Assembly (NCBI RefSeq): GCF_027497195.1 | Contig: NZ_CP114905.1 | Coordinates: 2,404,001 to 2,468,000, forward strand | Reading direction: 5' to 3' | Length of the DNA: 64,000 nucleotides | Source: Streptomyces sp. WMMC500 | GTDB lineage: Bacteria; Actinomycetota; Actinomycetes; Streptomycetales; Streptomycetaceae | Shown: positions 46,574 to 56,006 of the stretch, piece after piece | Position numbering within the stretch: position 1 is the stretch's first letter | Layout of the letters: each line of letters starts with the position of its first letter | Notes under the pieces: model-generated | What the model saw: the letters and a program-made list of their open reading frames with translations, nothing else | The model's database searches: none | Told to the model about the DNA's origin: nothing | Position numbers and translations under genes: made by a program

Positions 46574-47212
46574 TCATCGCTTCCTGGCAGTGGTCTTCTT
46601 GGCCGTGGTCCGCCGGCCGGCGGCCTTGCGGGCCGGCGCCTTCTTGGCGGTCGCCTTCCTCGCCGGGGCCTTCTTGGCGGACTTCTTGGCCGCCGTCTTC
46701 TTGGCGGAGGCCTTCTTCGCCGAGGACTTCTTGGCCGTGGTCTTCTTCGCCGGCGCCTTCTTGGCCGTGGTCTTCTTCGCGGGCGCCTTCTTGGCCGTGG
46801 TCTTCTTCGCCGTGGCCTTCTTGGCGGCGCTCTTCTTGGTGGCCTTCTTGGCGGCGGCCTTGGCGGTGGTCTTGGTCCCGCCGGACAGGCTGCCCTTCGG
46901 GGCCTTCTTCACGGCCGTGTCGTGCTTCGGCAGCCGCTTGGATCCGGAGACGAGGTCCTTGAAGCCCTGGCCCGCGCGGAACCGCGGCACGGAGGTCTTC
47001 TTGACCCGCACGCGCTCGCCCGTCTGCGGGTTGCGGGCGTAGCGCGCCGGGCGCTCCACCTTCTCGAAAGAGCCGAAGCCCGTGACCGATACGCGCTCGC
47101 CGGAGACGACCGCACGAATGATCGCGTCGAGGACGGCGTCCACGGCGTCGGCGGCCTGCTGGCGGCCACCCATCTTGTCGGTAATAGCTTCAACGAGCTG
47201 TGCCTTGTTCAC
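46574..47212 (-). CDS. hupS: HU-type nucleoid protein with lysine-rich tail (HupS)
   Basis: 212 residues from GTG. Residues 1-95 are HU ([58 protein letters not shown]). The rest is a Lys/Ala/Thr tail of [13 protein letters not shown] repeats like histone H1. This two-part form is HupS of Streptomyces, which acts in spore nucleoid compaction (known). Its upstream region is unusually AT-rich. Confidence 0.97.
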   Translation of the reverse strand: MNKAQLVEAITDKMGGRQQAADAVDAVLDAIIRAVVSGERVSVTGFGSFEKVERPARYARNPQTGERVRVKKTSVPRFRAGQGFKDLVSGSKRLPKHDTAVKKAPKGSLSGGTKTTAKAAAKKATKKSAAKKATAKKTTAKKAPAKKTTAKKAPAKKTTAKKSSAKKASAKKTAAKKSAKKAPARKATAKKAPARKAAGRRTTAKKTTARKR

Positions 47213-47336
47213 GTCTTCCCCTTCGGAGGCATTGATTGCCGAACGAAATGTTCAAGCCTTTTCGCACGTTAGGCAGATATATACCGCAAATCAAAGGCAA
47301 AACGTCTCTCATCACCCTTGTGTCGCAACGGACTCC
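47213..47336 (-). promoter_or_regulatory. AT-rich hupS promoter region
   Basis: A low-GC island in a GC-rich genome, with TATATATC at about 47276-47283 as the likely -10, about 65 bases before the hupS start. A clear -35 is not seen. The ribosome site GAAGGGGAAG precedes the GTG. Confidence 0.5.
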
Positions 47337-47549
47337 CTACGAGCGCGCGTCCAGCTCCCGCCGCAGACGCTCCAGCCGCCTTGCGGCTCCGGCGAGATCG
47401 TGCTTCGCGGCACCCGTGATGGCGAGCAGGCGCCTTGTGAGCTCTGCCCGTTCGGCGTCCGTCGCGGCCACCTCGCGTACCTGGCGGTGGGCCTCCTTCA
47501 GCCCGGCGGCGACGGTCTCGTAGAGCGTGAGTTGACCGTCGGGATCCAT
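47337..47549 (-). CDS. Small helical protein, function unknown
   Basis: 70 residues: MDPDGQLTLYETVAAGLKEA, then HRQVREVAATDAERAELTRR and AARRLERLRREL. Entirely helical, probably coiled coil; no recognised domain. The ATG at 47549 is chosen over upstream codons that read as basic intergenic sequence. It lies between leuD and hupS with the leuCD terminator upstream. Confidence 0.75.
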   Translation of the reverse strand: MDPDGQLTLYETVAAGLKEAHRQVREVAATDAERAELTRRLLAITGAAKHDLAGAARRLERLRRELDARS

Positions 47550-47614
47550 GCGCCGATTGTGCCATCTGCGGTGAGTTGTCGCCCGCCGGCCCGTCAACGC
47601 ACGGACGCACGAAA

Positions 47615-47650
47615 CCCCGCGCCCGCCACCTGTCGGCGGCGGGCGCGGGG
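47615..47650 (-). terminator. leuCD operon terminator
   Basis: Perfect 13-bp arms CCCCGCGCCCGCC / GGCGGGCGCGGGG with a 10-base loop, 26 bases after the leuD stop, followed on the minus strand by TTTCGT. Confidence 0.75.
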
Positions 47651-47675
47651 CCTCGGCTGGGGCGGAAACCGCCGG

Positions 47676-48287
47676 TCAGACCGGTAGAGTCTGCGGCTTG
47701 AACGCCGGCCTCGCCGCCTCGAAAGCGGCGATGTCGGCTTCGTGCCGAAGGGTGATGCTGATGTCGTCGAGACCGTTCAGCAGCCGCCAGCGGGCGTTCT
47801 CGTCCAGCTCGAACGACGCGGCGAACGCGGGCGCGCCGGGCGTACCGCCGGCGCGTACTTCCAGGCCCTCCAGGTCGACGGTCACCTCGGTCCGCGGGTC
47901 CGCCTCGGCCAGTTCCCAGAGCCGCTCGACGTCCGCCTGCGGCAGCACGACGGTCAGCAGGCCGTTCTTGAGCGAGTTGCCACGGAAGATATCGGCGAAG
48001 CGGGACGAGACGACGGCCTTGAAGCCGTAGTTCTGCAGCGCCCACACGGCGTGTTCACGGGACGAGCCGGTGCCGAAGTCCGGGCCGGCCAGCAGGACGC
48101 TCGCGCCCCGGTACGCCGCGCTGTTCAGCACGAACTCCGGGTCCTTGCGCCACGCCTCGAACAGGCCGTCCTCGAAGCCGTCCCTGGTGACCTTCTTCAG
48201 CCAGTGGGCCGGGATGATCTGGTCGGTGTCGACGTTGCCGCGGCGCAGCGGCACGGCGCGCCCGGTGTGGGTGGTGAAGGCTTCCAT
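47676..48287 (-). CDS. leuD: 3-isopropylmalate dehydratase small subunit
   Basis: 203 residues. Forms the isopropylmalate isomerase with LeuC in leucine synthesis. [36 protein letters not shown] and [18 protein letters not shown] are diagnostic. It begins 3 bases after leuC. Confidence 0.98.
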   Translation of the reverse strand: MEAFTTHTGRAVPLRRGNVDTDQIIPAHWLKKVTRDGFEDGLFEAWRKDPEFVLNSAAYRGASVLLAGPDFGTGSSREHAVWALQNYGFKAVVSSRFADIFRGNSLKNGLLTVVLPQADVERLWELAEADPRTEVTVDLEGLEVRAGGTPGAPAFAASFELDENARWRLLNGLDDISITLRHEADIAAFEAARPAFKPQTLPV

Positions 48288-48290
48288 GGA

Positions 48291-49703
<1,413 letters not shown>

Positions 49704-49843
49704 CGCATTCCCATCGTCGTTGATTGCGAACTGCGTGTACGCATGTCCGTGCCGGTGCACGCCGGCACCGTCCGCTCCCCTCGCGCCGGACGGGGGCCGG
49801 TCCGTCCAGGGTGACGCGTGCACGGGAAAATTGAACTTGCGTT

Positions 49844-49854
49844 TCACAGTGTGA
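49844..49854. promoter_or_regulatory. Palindromic operator candidate between leuC and ndgR
   Basis: TCACA-G-TGTGA, perfect symmetry, 17 bases before the ndgR start and 140 bases before leuC. NdgR/AreB regulators bind the leuC-ndgR intergenic region in Streptomyces (known); that this is the site is inference. Confidence 0.5.
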
Positions 49855-49871
49855 GACGCGAGTATCGTTGC

Positions 49872-50588
49872 ATGGACAACTCTAGCGGCGTCGGCGTACT
49901 CGACAAGGCGGCTGTGGTGCTGAGCGCGCTGGAGTCCGGTCCGGCCACCCTCGCCGGGCTGGTCTCCGCGACCGGTCTCGCCCGCCCCACGGCCCACCGC
50001 CTGGCGGTGGCGCTGGAACACCACCGCATGGTGGCGCGGGACATGCAGGGCAGGTTCATCCTCGGCCCCCGGCTGGGCGAGCTGGCCGCGGCGGCCGGCG
50101 AGGACCGGCTGCTGGCCGCGGCGGGCCCGGTGCTCACGCACCTGCGGGACGTGACGGGCGAGAGCGCCCAGCTCTATCGCCGCCAGGGCGACATGCGCAT
50201 CTGCGTCGCGGCGGCGGAACGGCTCTCGGGCCTGCGGGACACCGTTCCGGTGGGCTCCACGCTGCCGATGAAGGCCGGCTCGGCGGCCCAGGTGCTGCTC
50301 GCCTGGGAGGAGCCCGAGCGGCTGCACCGCGGCCTCCAGGGCGCCCGGTTCACGGCCACGGCGCTGTCGGGCGTACGGCGCCGGGCGTGGGCCCAGTCCG
50401 TCGGGGAGCGGGAGCCGGGCGTCGCGTCCGTCTCCGCGCCCGTACGCGGCCCGTCGAACCGCGTGGTGGCCGCCGTCTCGGTCTCCGGCCCGATCGAGCG
50501 GCTGACCCGGCACCCGGGGCGGATGCACGCCCAGGCGGTCGTGGACGCCGCCGCACGGCTGACGGACGCGCTGCGCAGGACCGGCTGA
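49872..50588 (+). CDS. ndgR: IclR-family regulator of amino-acid metabolism (NdgR/AreB)
   Basis: 238 residues from [21 protein letters not shown]-terminal winged HTH ([35 protein letters not shown]) and C-terminal IclR effector domain ([57 protein letters not shown]). Divergent from leuCD, the known position of NdgR, which controls leucine genes and quorum/nitrogen-dependent growth. No ribosome site is visible before the ATG, so a leaderless or weak start is possible. Confidence 0.95.
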   Translation: MDNSSGVGVLDKAAVVLSALESGPATLAGLVSATGLARPTAHRLAVALEHHRMVARDMQGRFILGPRLGELAAAAGEDRLLAAAGPVLTHLRDVTGESAQLYRRQGDMRICVAAAERLSGLRDTVPVGSTLPMKAGSAAQVLLAWEEPERLHRGLQGARFTATALSGVRRRAWAQSVGEREPGVASVSAPVRGPSNRVVAAVSVSGPIERLTRHPGRMHAQAVVDAAARLTDALRRTG

Positions 50589-50640
50589 GGCGGGCCGCAG
50601 CGGCACTGGGCACAGCGGCACAGGGCACAGCGACACGAGA

Positions 50641-50669
50641 GAGGGCCTCCCGCGGCGCGGGAGGCCCTC
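50641..50669. terminator. Bidirectional terminator between ndgR and the tRNA genes
   Basis: Perfect 13-bp stem GAGGGCCTCCCGC / GCGGGAGGCCCTC with a 3-base loop, between the plus-strand ndgR and the minus-strand tRNA cluster. Strongest hairpin in the window. Confidence 0.8.
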
Positions 50670-50683
50670 GACGTCTGCTCCTG

Positions 50684-50756
50684 TACCCCCGACCGGATTC
50701 GAACCGGCGCTACCGCCTTGAGAGGGCGGCGTGCTAGGCCGCTACACAACGGGGGC
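50684..50756 (-). tRNA. tRNA-Glu (CTC)
   Basis: 73 bases, full cloverleaf: acceptor GCCCCCG/CGGGGGT, discriminator A, anticodon loop CTCTCAA (anticodon CTC) and T-loop GGTTCGAATCC. No CCA is encoded. Last of the three tRNAs in transcription order. Confidence 0.97.
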
Positions 50757-50793
50757 CTTTGGACGATCCTCTCCTCGCGATGGAGAGGACCTG

Positions 50794-50866
50794 TACCCCC
50801 GACCGGATTCGAACCGGCGCTACTGCCTTGAGAGGGCAGCGTGCTAGGCCGCTACACAACGGGGGC
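50794..50866 (-). tRNA. tRNA-Glu (CTC), second copy
   Basis: 73 bases, same as the neighbouring copy except for a compensated base pair in the anticodon stem (CTGCC/GGCAG instead of CCGCC/GGCGG). Anticodon CTC. Confidence 0.97.
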
Positions 50867-50890
50867 GCGCACATCTGCAACTGCGTTGCG

Positions 50891-50962
50891 CTGGGGTACC
50901 AGGACTCGAACCTAGACTAACGGAACCAGAATCCGTCGTGCTGCCAATTACACCATACCCCA
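50891..50962 (-). tRNA. tRNA-Gln (CTG)
   Basis: 72 bases: acceptor TGGGGTA/TACCCCA, discriminator G, anticodon loop TTCTGGT (anticodon CTG), T-loop GGTTCGAGTCC. First gene of the tRNA cluster. Most actinobacteria lack GlnRS, so this tRNA is first charged with Glu by GltX. Confidence 0.97.
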
Positions 50963-50972
50963 CCAAAACACA

Positions 50973-50990
50973 ACCCCCGTCGCGGGGGCT
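50973..50990 (-). terminator. Terminator after the first conservon
   Basis: On the minus strand CCCCCG, 3-base loop, CGGGGG, followed by TTGTGTTTT: a classical intrinsic terminator 70 bases after cvnD, just before tRNA-Gln. Confidence 0.75.
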
Positions 50991-51061
50991 CTGTTCAGGT
51001 GGCCGCCGTTCCCGGCGACGGACAGAACATTACCCGATCGCGGACCGCACTCCAAAACGGG

Positions 51062-51655
51062 TTAGCGGAGCCTGGCCATGAGGGCGTGCTCGACGAGCGT
51101 GATCAGCGTGGACTTGGACTCGGAGCGCTGGCGGGCGTCGGTCGTCAGGATCGGCGTCTCCGGCCCGATCTGCAGCGCCTCACGCACCTCGTCCGGCGAG
51201 TACGGCTGATGCCCGTCGAACCCGTTCAACGCGATCACGAACGGCAACCCCGAGTTCTCGAAGTAATCCACCGCAGGGAAACAATCCGCCAACCGCCGCG
51301 TATCCACCAGCACCACCGCACCGATGGCCCCACGCACCAGATCGTCCCACATGAACCAGAAACGATCCTGACCAGGCGTCCCAAACAGATACAGGATCAA
51401 ATCCTGATCCAACGTGATACGACCGAAGTCCATCGCCACCGTCGTCGTGGTCTTCCCCGACACCTGCGACAGATCATCGATCCCCGCAGACGCCGACGTC
51501 ATCACCGCCTCGGTACGCAACGGATTGATCTCCGACACCGAACCGACGAACGTGGTCTTCCCCACCCCGAAACCACCCGCCACCACGATCTTCGCCGACG
51601 TGGTCGCACGAGCCGGAGAAGAACCGGCCACACCACTAGAGCTTGCGAAGTCCAC
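51062..51655 (-). CDS. cvnD: Conservon small GTPase CvnD (copy 1)
   Basis: 197 residues. Ras-like GTPase: P-loop GGFGVGKTTFVG, DxxG region FGTPGQDRFWFMWDD and NGFD in place of NKxD. In conservons CvnD works with a membrane kinase-like CvnA, CvnB and CvnC (known). The protein is identical in sequence to the second copy 4.9 kb away; 588 bases are identical. The first ~165 codons use many T-ending codons (GGT, CGT, GAT) and TTG, unlike the neighbours; the 3' end is normal. The GTG start lies inside the end of cvnC (20-base overlap). Confidence 0.95.
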   Translation of the reverse strand: MDFASSSGVAGSSPARATTSAKIVVAGGFGVGKTTFVGSVSEINPLRTEAVMTSASAGIDDLSQVSGKTTTTVAMDFGRITLDQDLILYLFGTPGQDRFWFMWDDLVRGAIGAVVLVDTRRLADCFPAVDYFENSGLPFVIALNGFDGHQPYSPDEVREALQIGPETPILTTDARQRSESKSTLITLVEHALMARLR

Positions 51656-52271
51656 TGAGCACCCTTTCGAGCAAAGTCACATCTGGCTGGCCCCCCGCGG
51701 CGTCGCCGCCGCCCGGCTGGTGGATCGTGACCAGGCCGGCTTCCGCGAGGTCGGCCACGAGGATGCGCGCGACGCCCAGCGGGAGGGTCAGCAACGCGGA
51801 GACCTCCGCGACCGATTTGAGTTCATAGCACAGTCGGCAGATGCGCTGGTGCTCGGGGAGCTGGGAAGTGAGCCGGGAAGGGTCGGCCGTGGTCTGCACC
51901 AGCGCCTCGATGGCGAGCTGGTAGCGCGGCCGGGTCCGGCCGCCGGTCACGGCGTACGGGCGCACCAGCCGCGACTGCGGGCCCCGGCCCGCACGGGCGC
52001 CGCGGGCCGCGGCCCCCGGCTGGGGCTGGGCGTGCGGATGGTGCGCGGGCTGGCCGCGGTGCTGCGGCGGGCCGTCGCCGTACGGCGACGGGGACGGCGG
52101 CTGCGGCGGCCCGGGGGCCTGGGGCACACCGGGGGCGGCGTACGGCACGCCCGGTGCCCCCGGCCGCGGGGGCATCCCGTGCTGCGGCGGCATGCCCGGC
52201 CGGTCGGACTGCCGGCCGTAGCCGTATCGCCAGTCCTCACCGCCGTGAGGTCCCTCTTGGTGCGCTGCCAC
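51636..52271 (-). CDS. cvnC: Conservon DUF742 protein CvnC (copy 1)
   Basis: 211 residues from GTG. N-terminal ~95 residues are Pro/Gly/His-rich and disordered. The DUF742 domain follows: LVRPYAVTGGRTRPRYQLAI, LPEHQRICRLCYELKSVAEV, LPLGVARILVADLAEAGLV (winged-helix-like) and LLERVLSGLRKL. The copy in the second conservon lacks most of the N-terminal region. Translated just before cvnD, with overlap. Confidence 0.94.
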   Translation of the reverse strand: MAAHQEGPHGGEDWRYGYGRQSDRPGMPPQHGMPPRPGAPGVPYAAPGVPQAPGPPQPPSPSPYGDGPPQHRGQPAHHPHAQPQPGAAARGARAGRGPQSRLVRPYAVTGGRTRPRYQLAIEALVQTTADPSRLTSQLPEHQRICRLCYELKSVAEVSALLTLPLGVARILVADLAEAGLVTIHQPGGGDAAGGQPDVTLLERVLSGLRKL

Positions 52272-52360
52272 TGCGTTCCCCTTCCCCGACGGCCTGCCGG
52301 AGCATCACTGCACTCGACGCACCTTAGCCCGGCGAGCGTGCAACGTGCATCGATTGTCGG

Positions 52361-52783
52361 CTAGTTCAGCAGGCTGCCTTGCAGCTCCGCGCGCAGATCG
52401 GGGGTGAGCACGGAGCCCGCCCGGTCGACCAGCAGGGCCATCTCGTAGCCCACCAGGCCGATGTCGCACTCCGGGTGCGCCAGCACGGCGAGGGCCGAGC
52501 CGTCGGAGATCGACATGATGAAGAGGAAGCCGCGCTCCATCTCCACCACGGTCTGGTTGACGTAGCCGCCCTCGAAGATCCGCGAGGCACCGGCCGTCAG
52601 CGACGTCAGTCCGGACGCCACCGCCGCCAGTTGGTCGGCGCGGTCGCGCGGGAAGCCGTCGGACATCGCGAGGAGGAGTCCGTCGGCGGAGACCACCACC
52701 GTGTGCGACACCCCCGGGGTGTTGTCCACGAAGTTGGTGATCAACCAGTTCAGGTTCTGCGCCGCCTGGCTCATCGGGCTCAC
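52361..52783 (-). CDS. cvnB: Conservon roadblock/LC7 protein CvnB (copy 1)
   Basis: 140 residues: QAAQNLNWLITNFVDNTPGV, SADGLLLAMSDGFPRDRADQ, FEGGYVNQTVVEMERGFLFI. Roadblock/LC7 proteins act as GTPase-activating or scaffold factors for small GTPases (MglB-type, known). It differs from the second copy at 5 of 140 residues. The GTG start directly follows the cvnA stop (TAGGTG). Confidence 0.95.
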   Translation of the reverse strand: MSPMSQAAQNLNWLITNFVDNTPGVSHTVVVSADGLLLAMSDGFPRDRADQLAAVASGLTSLTAGASRIFEGGYVNQTVVEMERGFLFIMSISDGSALAVLAHPECDIGLVGYEMALLVDRAGSVLTPDLRAELQGSLLN

Positions 52784-55690
52784 CTAACGCTCCTGATCGT
52801 ATGTGCCGGGGCCCACGCCCGGTCCGTCGTTCTGCTGCGGCCCCCGCTCGCGGCCCTGCTGGACGCCGCGGCGCAGATTGCTCAGCCTGCCGCGTACGTC
52901 CTCCGGCGCCCGGGAGACCTGTGGGCCTCCCAGCGGAGCCTGCTCCGCGGTGCCCTCGACCAGGTTCTGGCGGGGCACCCGCCGGGGAAGGCCCGCGGGG
53001 GTGACCCCGCCCGCCTTCGGTTCGCGCACCTGCTCGGCGCGCTCCCAGCGTTCGTCGTTCGCCGACCTCCACTCGTCGTCGGCCGGCGCCGGCTCCGGTT
53101 CGCCGAAGCCGAAGCCTCCGCGGCCGGTGCCGAGCTGCGCCGTGGATTCCACTTCCGGCTGCGCCGGGCTGTCGTACGCGCCCTGCCCCGTCCAGTGGTT
53201 CGGCGCGGTGCCGGGCTCGACGTGGCCGTACGTATCGTACGCGGGCTCCGCCGAGATACCCCCGGGCGTGAAGGGATCAGTATCCGCGGCCTCCGCTTGG
53301 GGCTCGTGGAAGGTCGGTGTGCGGTCCTGCGCCGCCGCTTCGAGCGCGGCCCTGCGCTCCTCGCGCAGCAGCGAGCGCTGGATGGGGTCGAAGACCCCCT
53401 CCTGCCCGCCGAGCGCGGGCATCGCCGGGCGGGGCGGCTCGACCTGCGGGTACGTGGAGTCGTCGAAGCCCAGCTCCGCCGCGCTGCGCGGACGGCCGCC
53501 GGCGAAGCCGTTGCCGGCGGGCTGGAAGGACGGGCGGTCGGCGACGATGCGGGAGACGGTGAACTCGTCCTGCTGCTCGGGCGCCTCGGTGGCGCCGCCG
53601 AAGGCGATGGCCTCGGGCAGCATCACCAGCGAGGTGGTGCCCGACTGCTCGCCGGAGGGGCGCAACTGCACCCGGATGCCGTGCCGGTCGGCGAGCCGGC
53701 CGACCACGAACAGGCCCATGCGCTGCGAGATCGCCACGTCCACGGTGGGCGGGTTGGCGAGCCGGTGGTTGATGTCCGCGAAGTCCTCGGCCGTCAGGCC
53801 GATGCCCTTGTCGTGGATCTCGACCATCACCCGGCGGTCCGGCAGCCTGGTGGCGGTGACCCGGACCTTGGTGTGCGGCGAGGAGAACGTGGTGGCGTTC
53901 TCCAGCAGCTCGGCGAGGAGGTGCACGAGGTCGGTGACGGCGCTGCCGTGGATCTCGCTGTCCGGCACGCCCTCCAGCTCGATGCGCTCGTACGACTCGA
54001 CCTCCGAGGTCGCCGCGCGTAGCACGTCGACGAGCGGGACGGCCTCCTCCATGTGCCGGCCGGTGTCCTCGCCCGCGAGGACCAGCAGGTTCTCGCCGTT
54101 GCGGCGCATGCGGGTCGCGAGGTGGTCCATGTGGAACAGGTTCTCCAACTGCTCCGGGTCCGCCTCGTGGTCCTCCAGGCCGGAGATCAGTTCGAGCTGG
54201 CGCTCGATGAGGCCCTGGTTGCGCCGGGAGAGGTTGGTGAAGATCGCGTTGAGGTTGCCCCGCAGCAGCGCCTGCTCGGCGGCCAGCCGGACCGCCTCGC
54301 GGTGCACCTGGTCGAAGGCGCGGGCGACCTCGCCGATCTCGTCCCTGCTGTGCAGCGGGATCGGCTGTACGCGGGTGTCCACCCGGCCGGGGTCGGTACG
54401 GGAGAGCTGGTCGACCAGCATCGGCAGCCGCTGCTCGGCGATGCCGAACGCGGAGTTGCGCAGGAGCCGCATGCTGCGGCCCATGGAGCGGGCCATCATC
54501 GCGGCGATGACGAAGCCGATGAGCAGCGCCCCGACGGCGATGGCGGCGCCGACGACGGTGTCACGCTTGGCGGACTCGACGATGTCGTGGGCCTCGGCCA
54601 CCGCGCGGTCGGCGAACTCGATCTCGACGGTGCGGTACGCGGCGATGGGCACGCTCGTGGCCGCGTACCAGGTCTGCGGGGTGATGCCCTGGGCGGCGAG
54701 GTCCTCGGGCGTGGTGCCCTCGCCGATGCCGGCGACGCCGGCGAGCATCGCCTCGGGCTCCGGCGGCGCGGTGAACTCGCCGCCGCCGCTCTCGGCCTCC
54801 CGCTGCGCCTCGGCGAGCCGCTGCTTGGCCTCCTCCTCCTGGTCGGCCAGCGCGTCCTGGAGCATGCGGTTGTCGGCGGCGGTGCTGCCGGTCCTGAACT
54901 CGTCGAGGGCGATGGGCTCCAGGTAGACGAAGGAGGCGAGCGCCGTCTTCTCCTCGGCCAGCACCTCGGCCTTCTCCGGCGGGCTGACGAGCAGCTCGGT
55001 GCCGATGGAGCGGACCAGCGAGGCGGCGGACTTGGAGAGCGAGATGGCGTACATCGCGCGCCCGTAGCTGGTGATGTTGCTGGTGCCCAGGCCGAGCTCG
55101 TTGGCGAAGGTCATCAGCGGGCGGTACATCTGCGCGTACCCGAGGTGGGTGTCGGTGCCGGGCGCCTGGGGCGTGAACGCCGCCTGGCGCATCTGCTCCA
55201 GGTTCTTCTCCTGGTCGCGGAAGGCGTTCAGCCGGCGCTGCAGTCCCGGCTTGTCCGGCATGTCCTCGACCTGCCGGTCGAACTCGGCCGCGGCGGCGTC
55301 GGTGGCCTTGCGCGCCTCGGTCACCCGGCTCGCCTCGCGGTCGCCGTGGAGCAGCGGCTGCACGGAGACGTCGCGCTCCGCCATGAGACGCTCGGCGTAG
55401 TCAGCCGCGGACTTGGCCACCTTGGCGGTGTTCTCCGCTTCCTGGGCCTCCTGCCAGGTGTCGACGGAGCTGTTCACCTGGAAGCCCGCGAAGACGATGG
55501 CCACGAGCACCGGGATGAGCAGGATCGCGTTCAGCCGCGTGGCCACCCGCCAGTTGCGGGGGGAGAACCGGCTGCCGCTCGGCGGCGGCGGAGCCGGCTG
55601 AGCCCCCGCCGGGGGCGGCACCGCCGCGCGCGACGGCGGGCTGAAGTTGCCCCGCGCCTCCTGCGCCGGGCCCTTGCTGCTGCGCCTCAC
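52784..55690 (-). CDS. cvnA: Conservon sensor histidine-kinase-like protein CvnA (copy 1)
   Basis: 968 residues from the GTG at 55690. Cytoplasmic basic N-terminus, membrane helix (LNAILLIPVLVAIVFAGFQV), a large extracytoplasmic nitrate/nitrite-sensor-like helical domain, second membrane helix (GAAIAVGALLIGFVIAAMMA), HAMP, the DHLATRMRRNGENLLVLAG helix, and a HATPase (LLAELLENATTFSSP, EIHDKGIGL, RMGLFVVGRLADRHGI). A ~250-residue disordered linker leads to a conserved end (AGLPRRVPRQNL, SRAPEDVRGRLSNLRRGVQ). Heads cvnA-B-C-D. No P450 (cvnE) follows. Confidence 0.94.
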   Translation of the reverse strand: MRRSSKGPAQEARGNFSPPSRAAVPPPAGAQPAPPPPSGSRFSPRNWRVATRLNAILLIPVLVAIVFAGFQVNSSVDTWQEAQEAENTAKVAKSAADYAERLMAERDVSVQPLLHGDREASRVTEARKATDAAAAEFDRQVEDMPDKPGLQRRLNAFRDQEKNLEQMRQAAFTPQAPGTDTHLGYAQMYRPLMTFANELGLGTSNITSYGRAMYAISLSKSAASLVRSIGTELLVSPPEKAEVLAEEKTALASFVYLEPIALDEFRTGSTAADNRMLQDALADQEEEAKQRLAEAQREAESGGGEFTAPPEPEAMLAGVAGIGEGTTPEDLAAQGITPQTWYAATSVPIAAYRTVEIEFADRAVAEAHDIVESAKRDTVVGAAIAVGALLIGFVIAAMMARSMGRSMRLLRNSAFGIAEQRLPMLVDQLSRTDPGRVDTRVQPIPLHSRDEIGEVARAFDQVHREAVRLAAEQALLRGNLNAIFTNLSRRNQGLIERQLELISGLEDHEADPEQLENLFHMDHLATRMRRNGENLLVLAGEDTGRHMEEAVPLVDVLRAATSEVESYERIELEGVPDSEIHGSAVTDLVHLLAELLENATTFSSPHTKVRVTATRLPDRRVMVEIHDKGIGLTAEDFADINHRLANPPTVDVAISQRMGLFVVGRLADRHGIRVQLRPSGEQSGTTSLVMLPEAIAFGGATEAPEQQDEFTVSRIVADRPSFQPAGNGFAGGRPRSAAELGFDDSTYPQVEPPRPAMPALGGQEGVFDPIQRSLLREERRAALEAAAQDRTPTFHEPQAEAADTDPFTPGGISAEPAYDTYGHVEPGTAPNHWTGQGAYDSPAQPEVESTAQLGTGRGGFGFGEPEPAPADDEWRSANDERWERAEQVREPKAGGVTPAGLPRRVPRQNLVEGTAEQAPLGGPQVSRAPEDVRGRLSNLRRGVQQGRERGPQQNDGPGVGPGTYDQER

Positions 55691-56006
55691 CGGACCAACA
55701 ACCTCTCGGCCTACTCTCGGGTCAGTTCCTCGAATTCCAGCACGCCGCGCGGCACATTCCAAACGCCTGGCGAGGACTTCGTACGATCACGCAGGCACCG
55801 TCAAACAGGACGTAAGCGGCGTCGGCCGACAAAGTGCAACCACGGCATCAGCGGAACGGAGTCGGCCGCCTGCGTCCTGTGCAACACACACCTGCAATCT
55901 GCTTCCAAACGTTATCAACGCCTCAGGGGCAGGTGGCACCGTACGGTGCAACCTGCCCCTGGCGAAGTCCCCGGCCCGCGGCGTCCGTCCGGGCGGCCGG
56001 CCGCGC
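55691..56006. other. Region between the two conservons
   Basis: No gene seen. It should carry the promoter of conservon 1 (relatively low GC around 55780-55920) and contains the terminator of conservon 2 at 55924-55961. Confidence 0.6.
55924..55961 (-). terminator. Terminator after the second conservon
   Basis: Long hairpin: CAGGGGCAGGT / ACCTGCCCCTG (11 bp), one mismatch, then GCACC / GGTGC with a GTAC loop. It lies 46 bases past the cvnD stop. Confidence 0.75.

Noticed and set aside
46600..46900. Regular repeats resembling a CRISPR or satellite array in hupS
   Set aside because: They encode the lysine/alanine tail of HupS ([13 protein letters not shown]); repeats have no spacers.
49704..49820. 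Leucine attenuator leader peptide before leuC
   Set aside because: No short frame with consecutive leucine codons and no terminator/antiterminator pair is visible.
55691..56006. Cytochrome P450 gene (cvnE) expected in some conservons
   Set aside because: The interval has only 316 bases with a terminator; no P450 heme-binding motif exists in the window.
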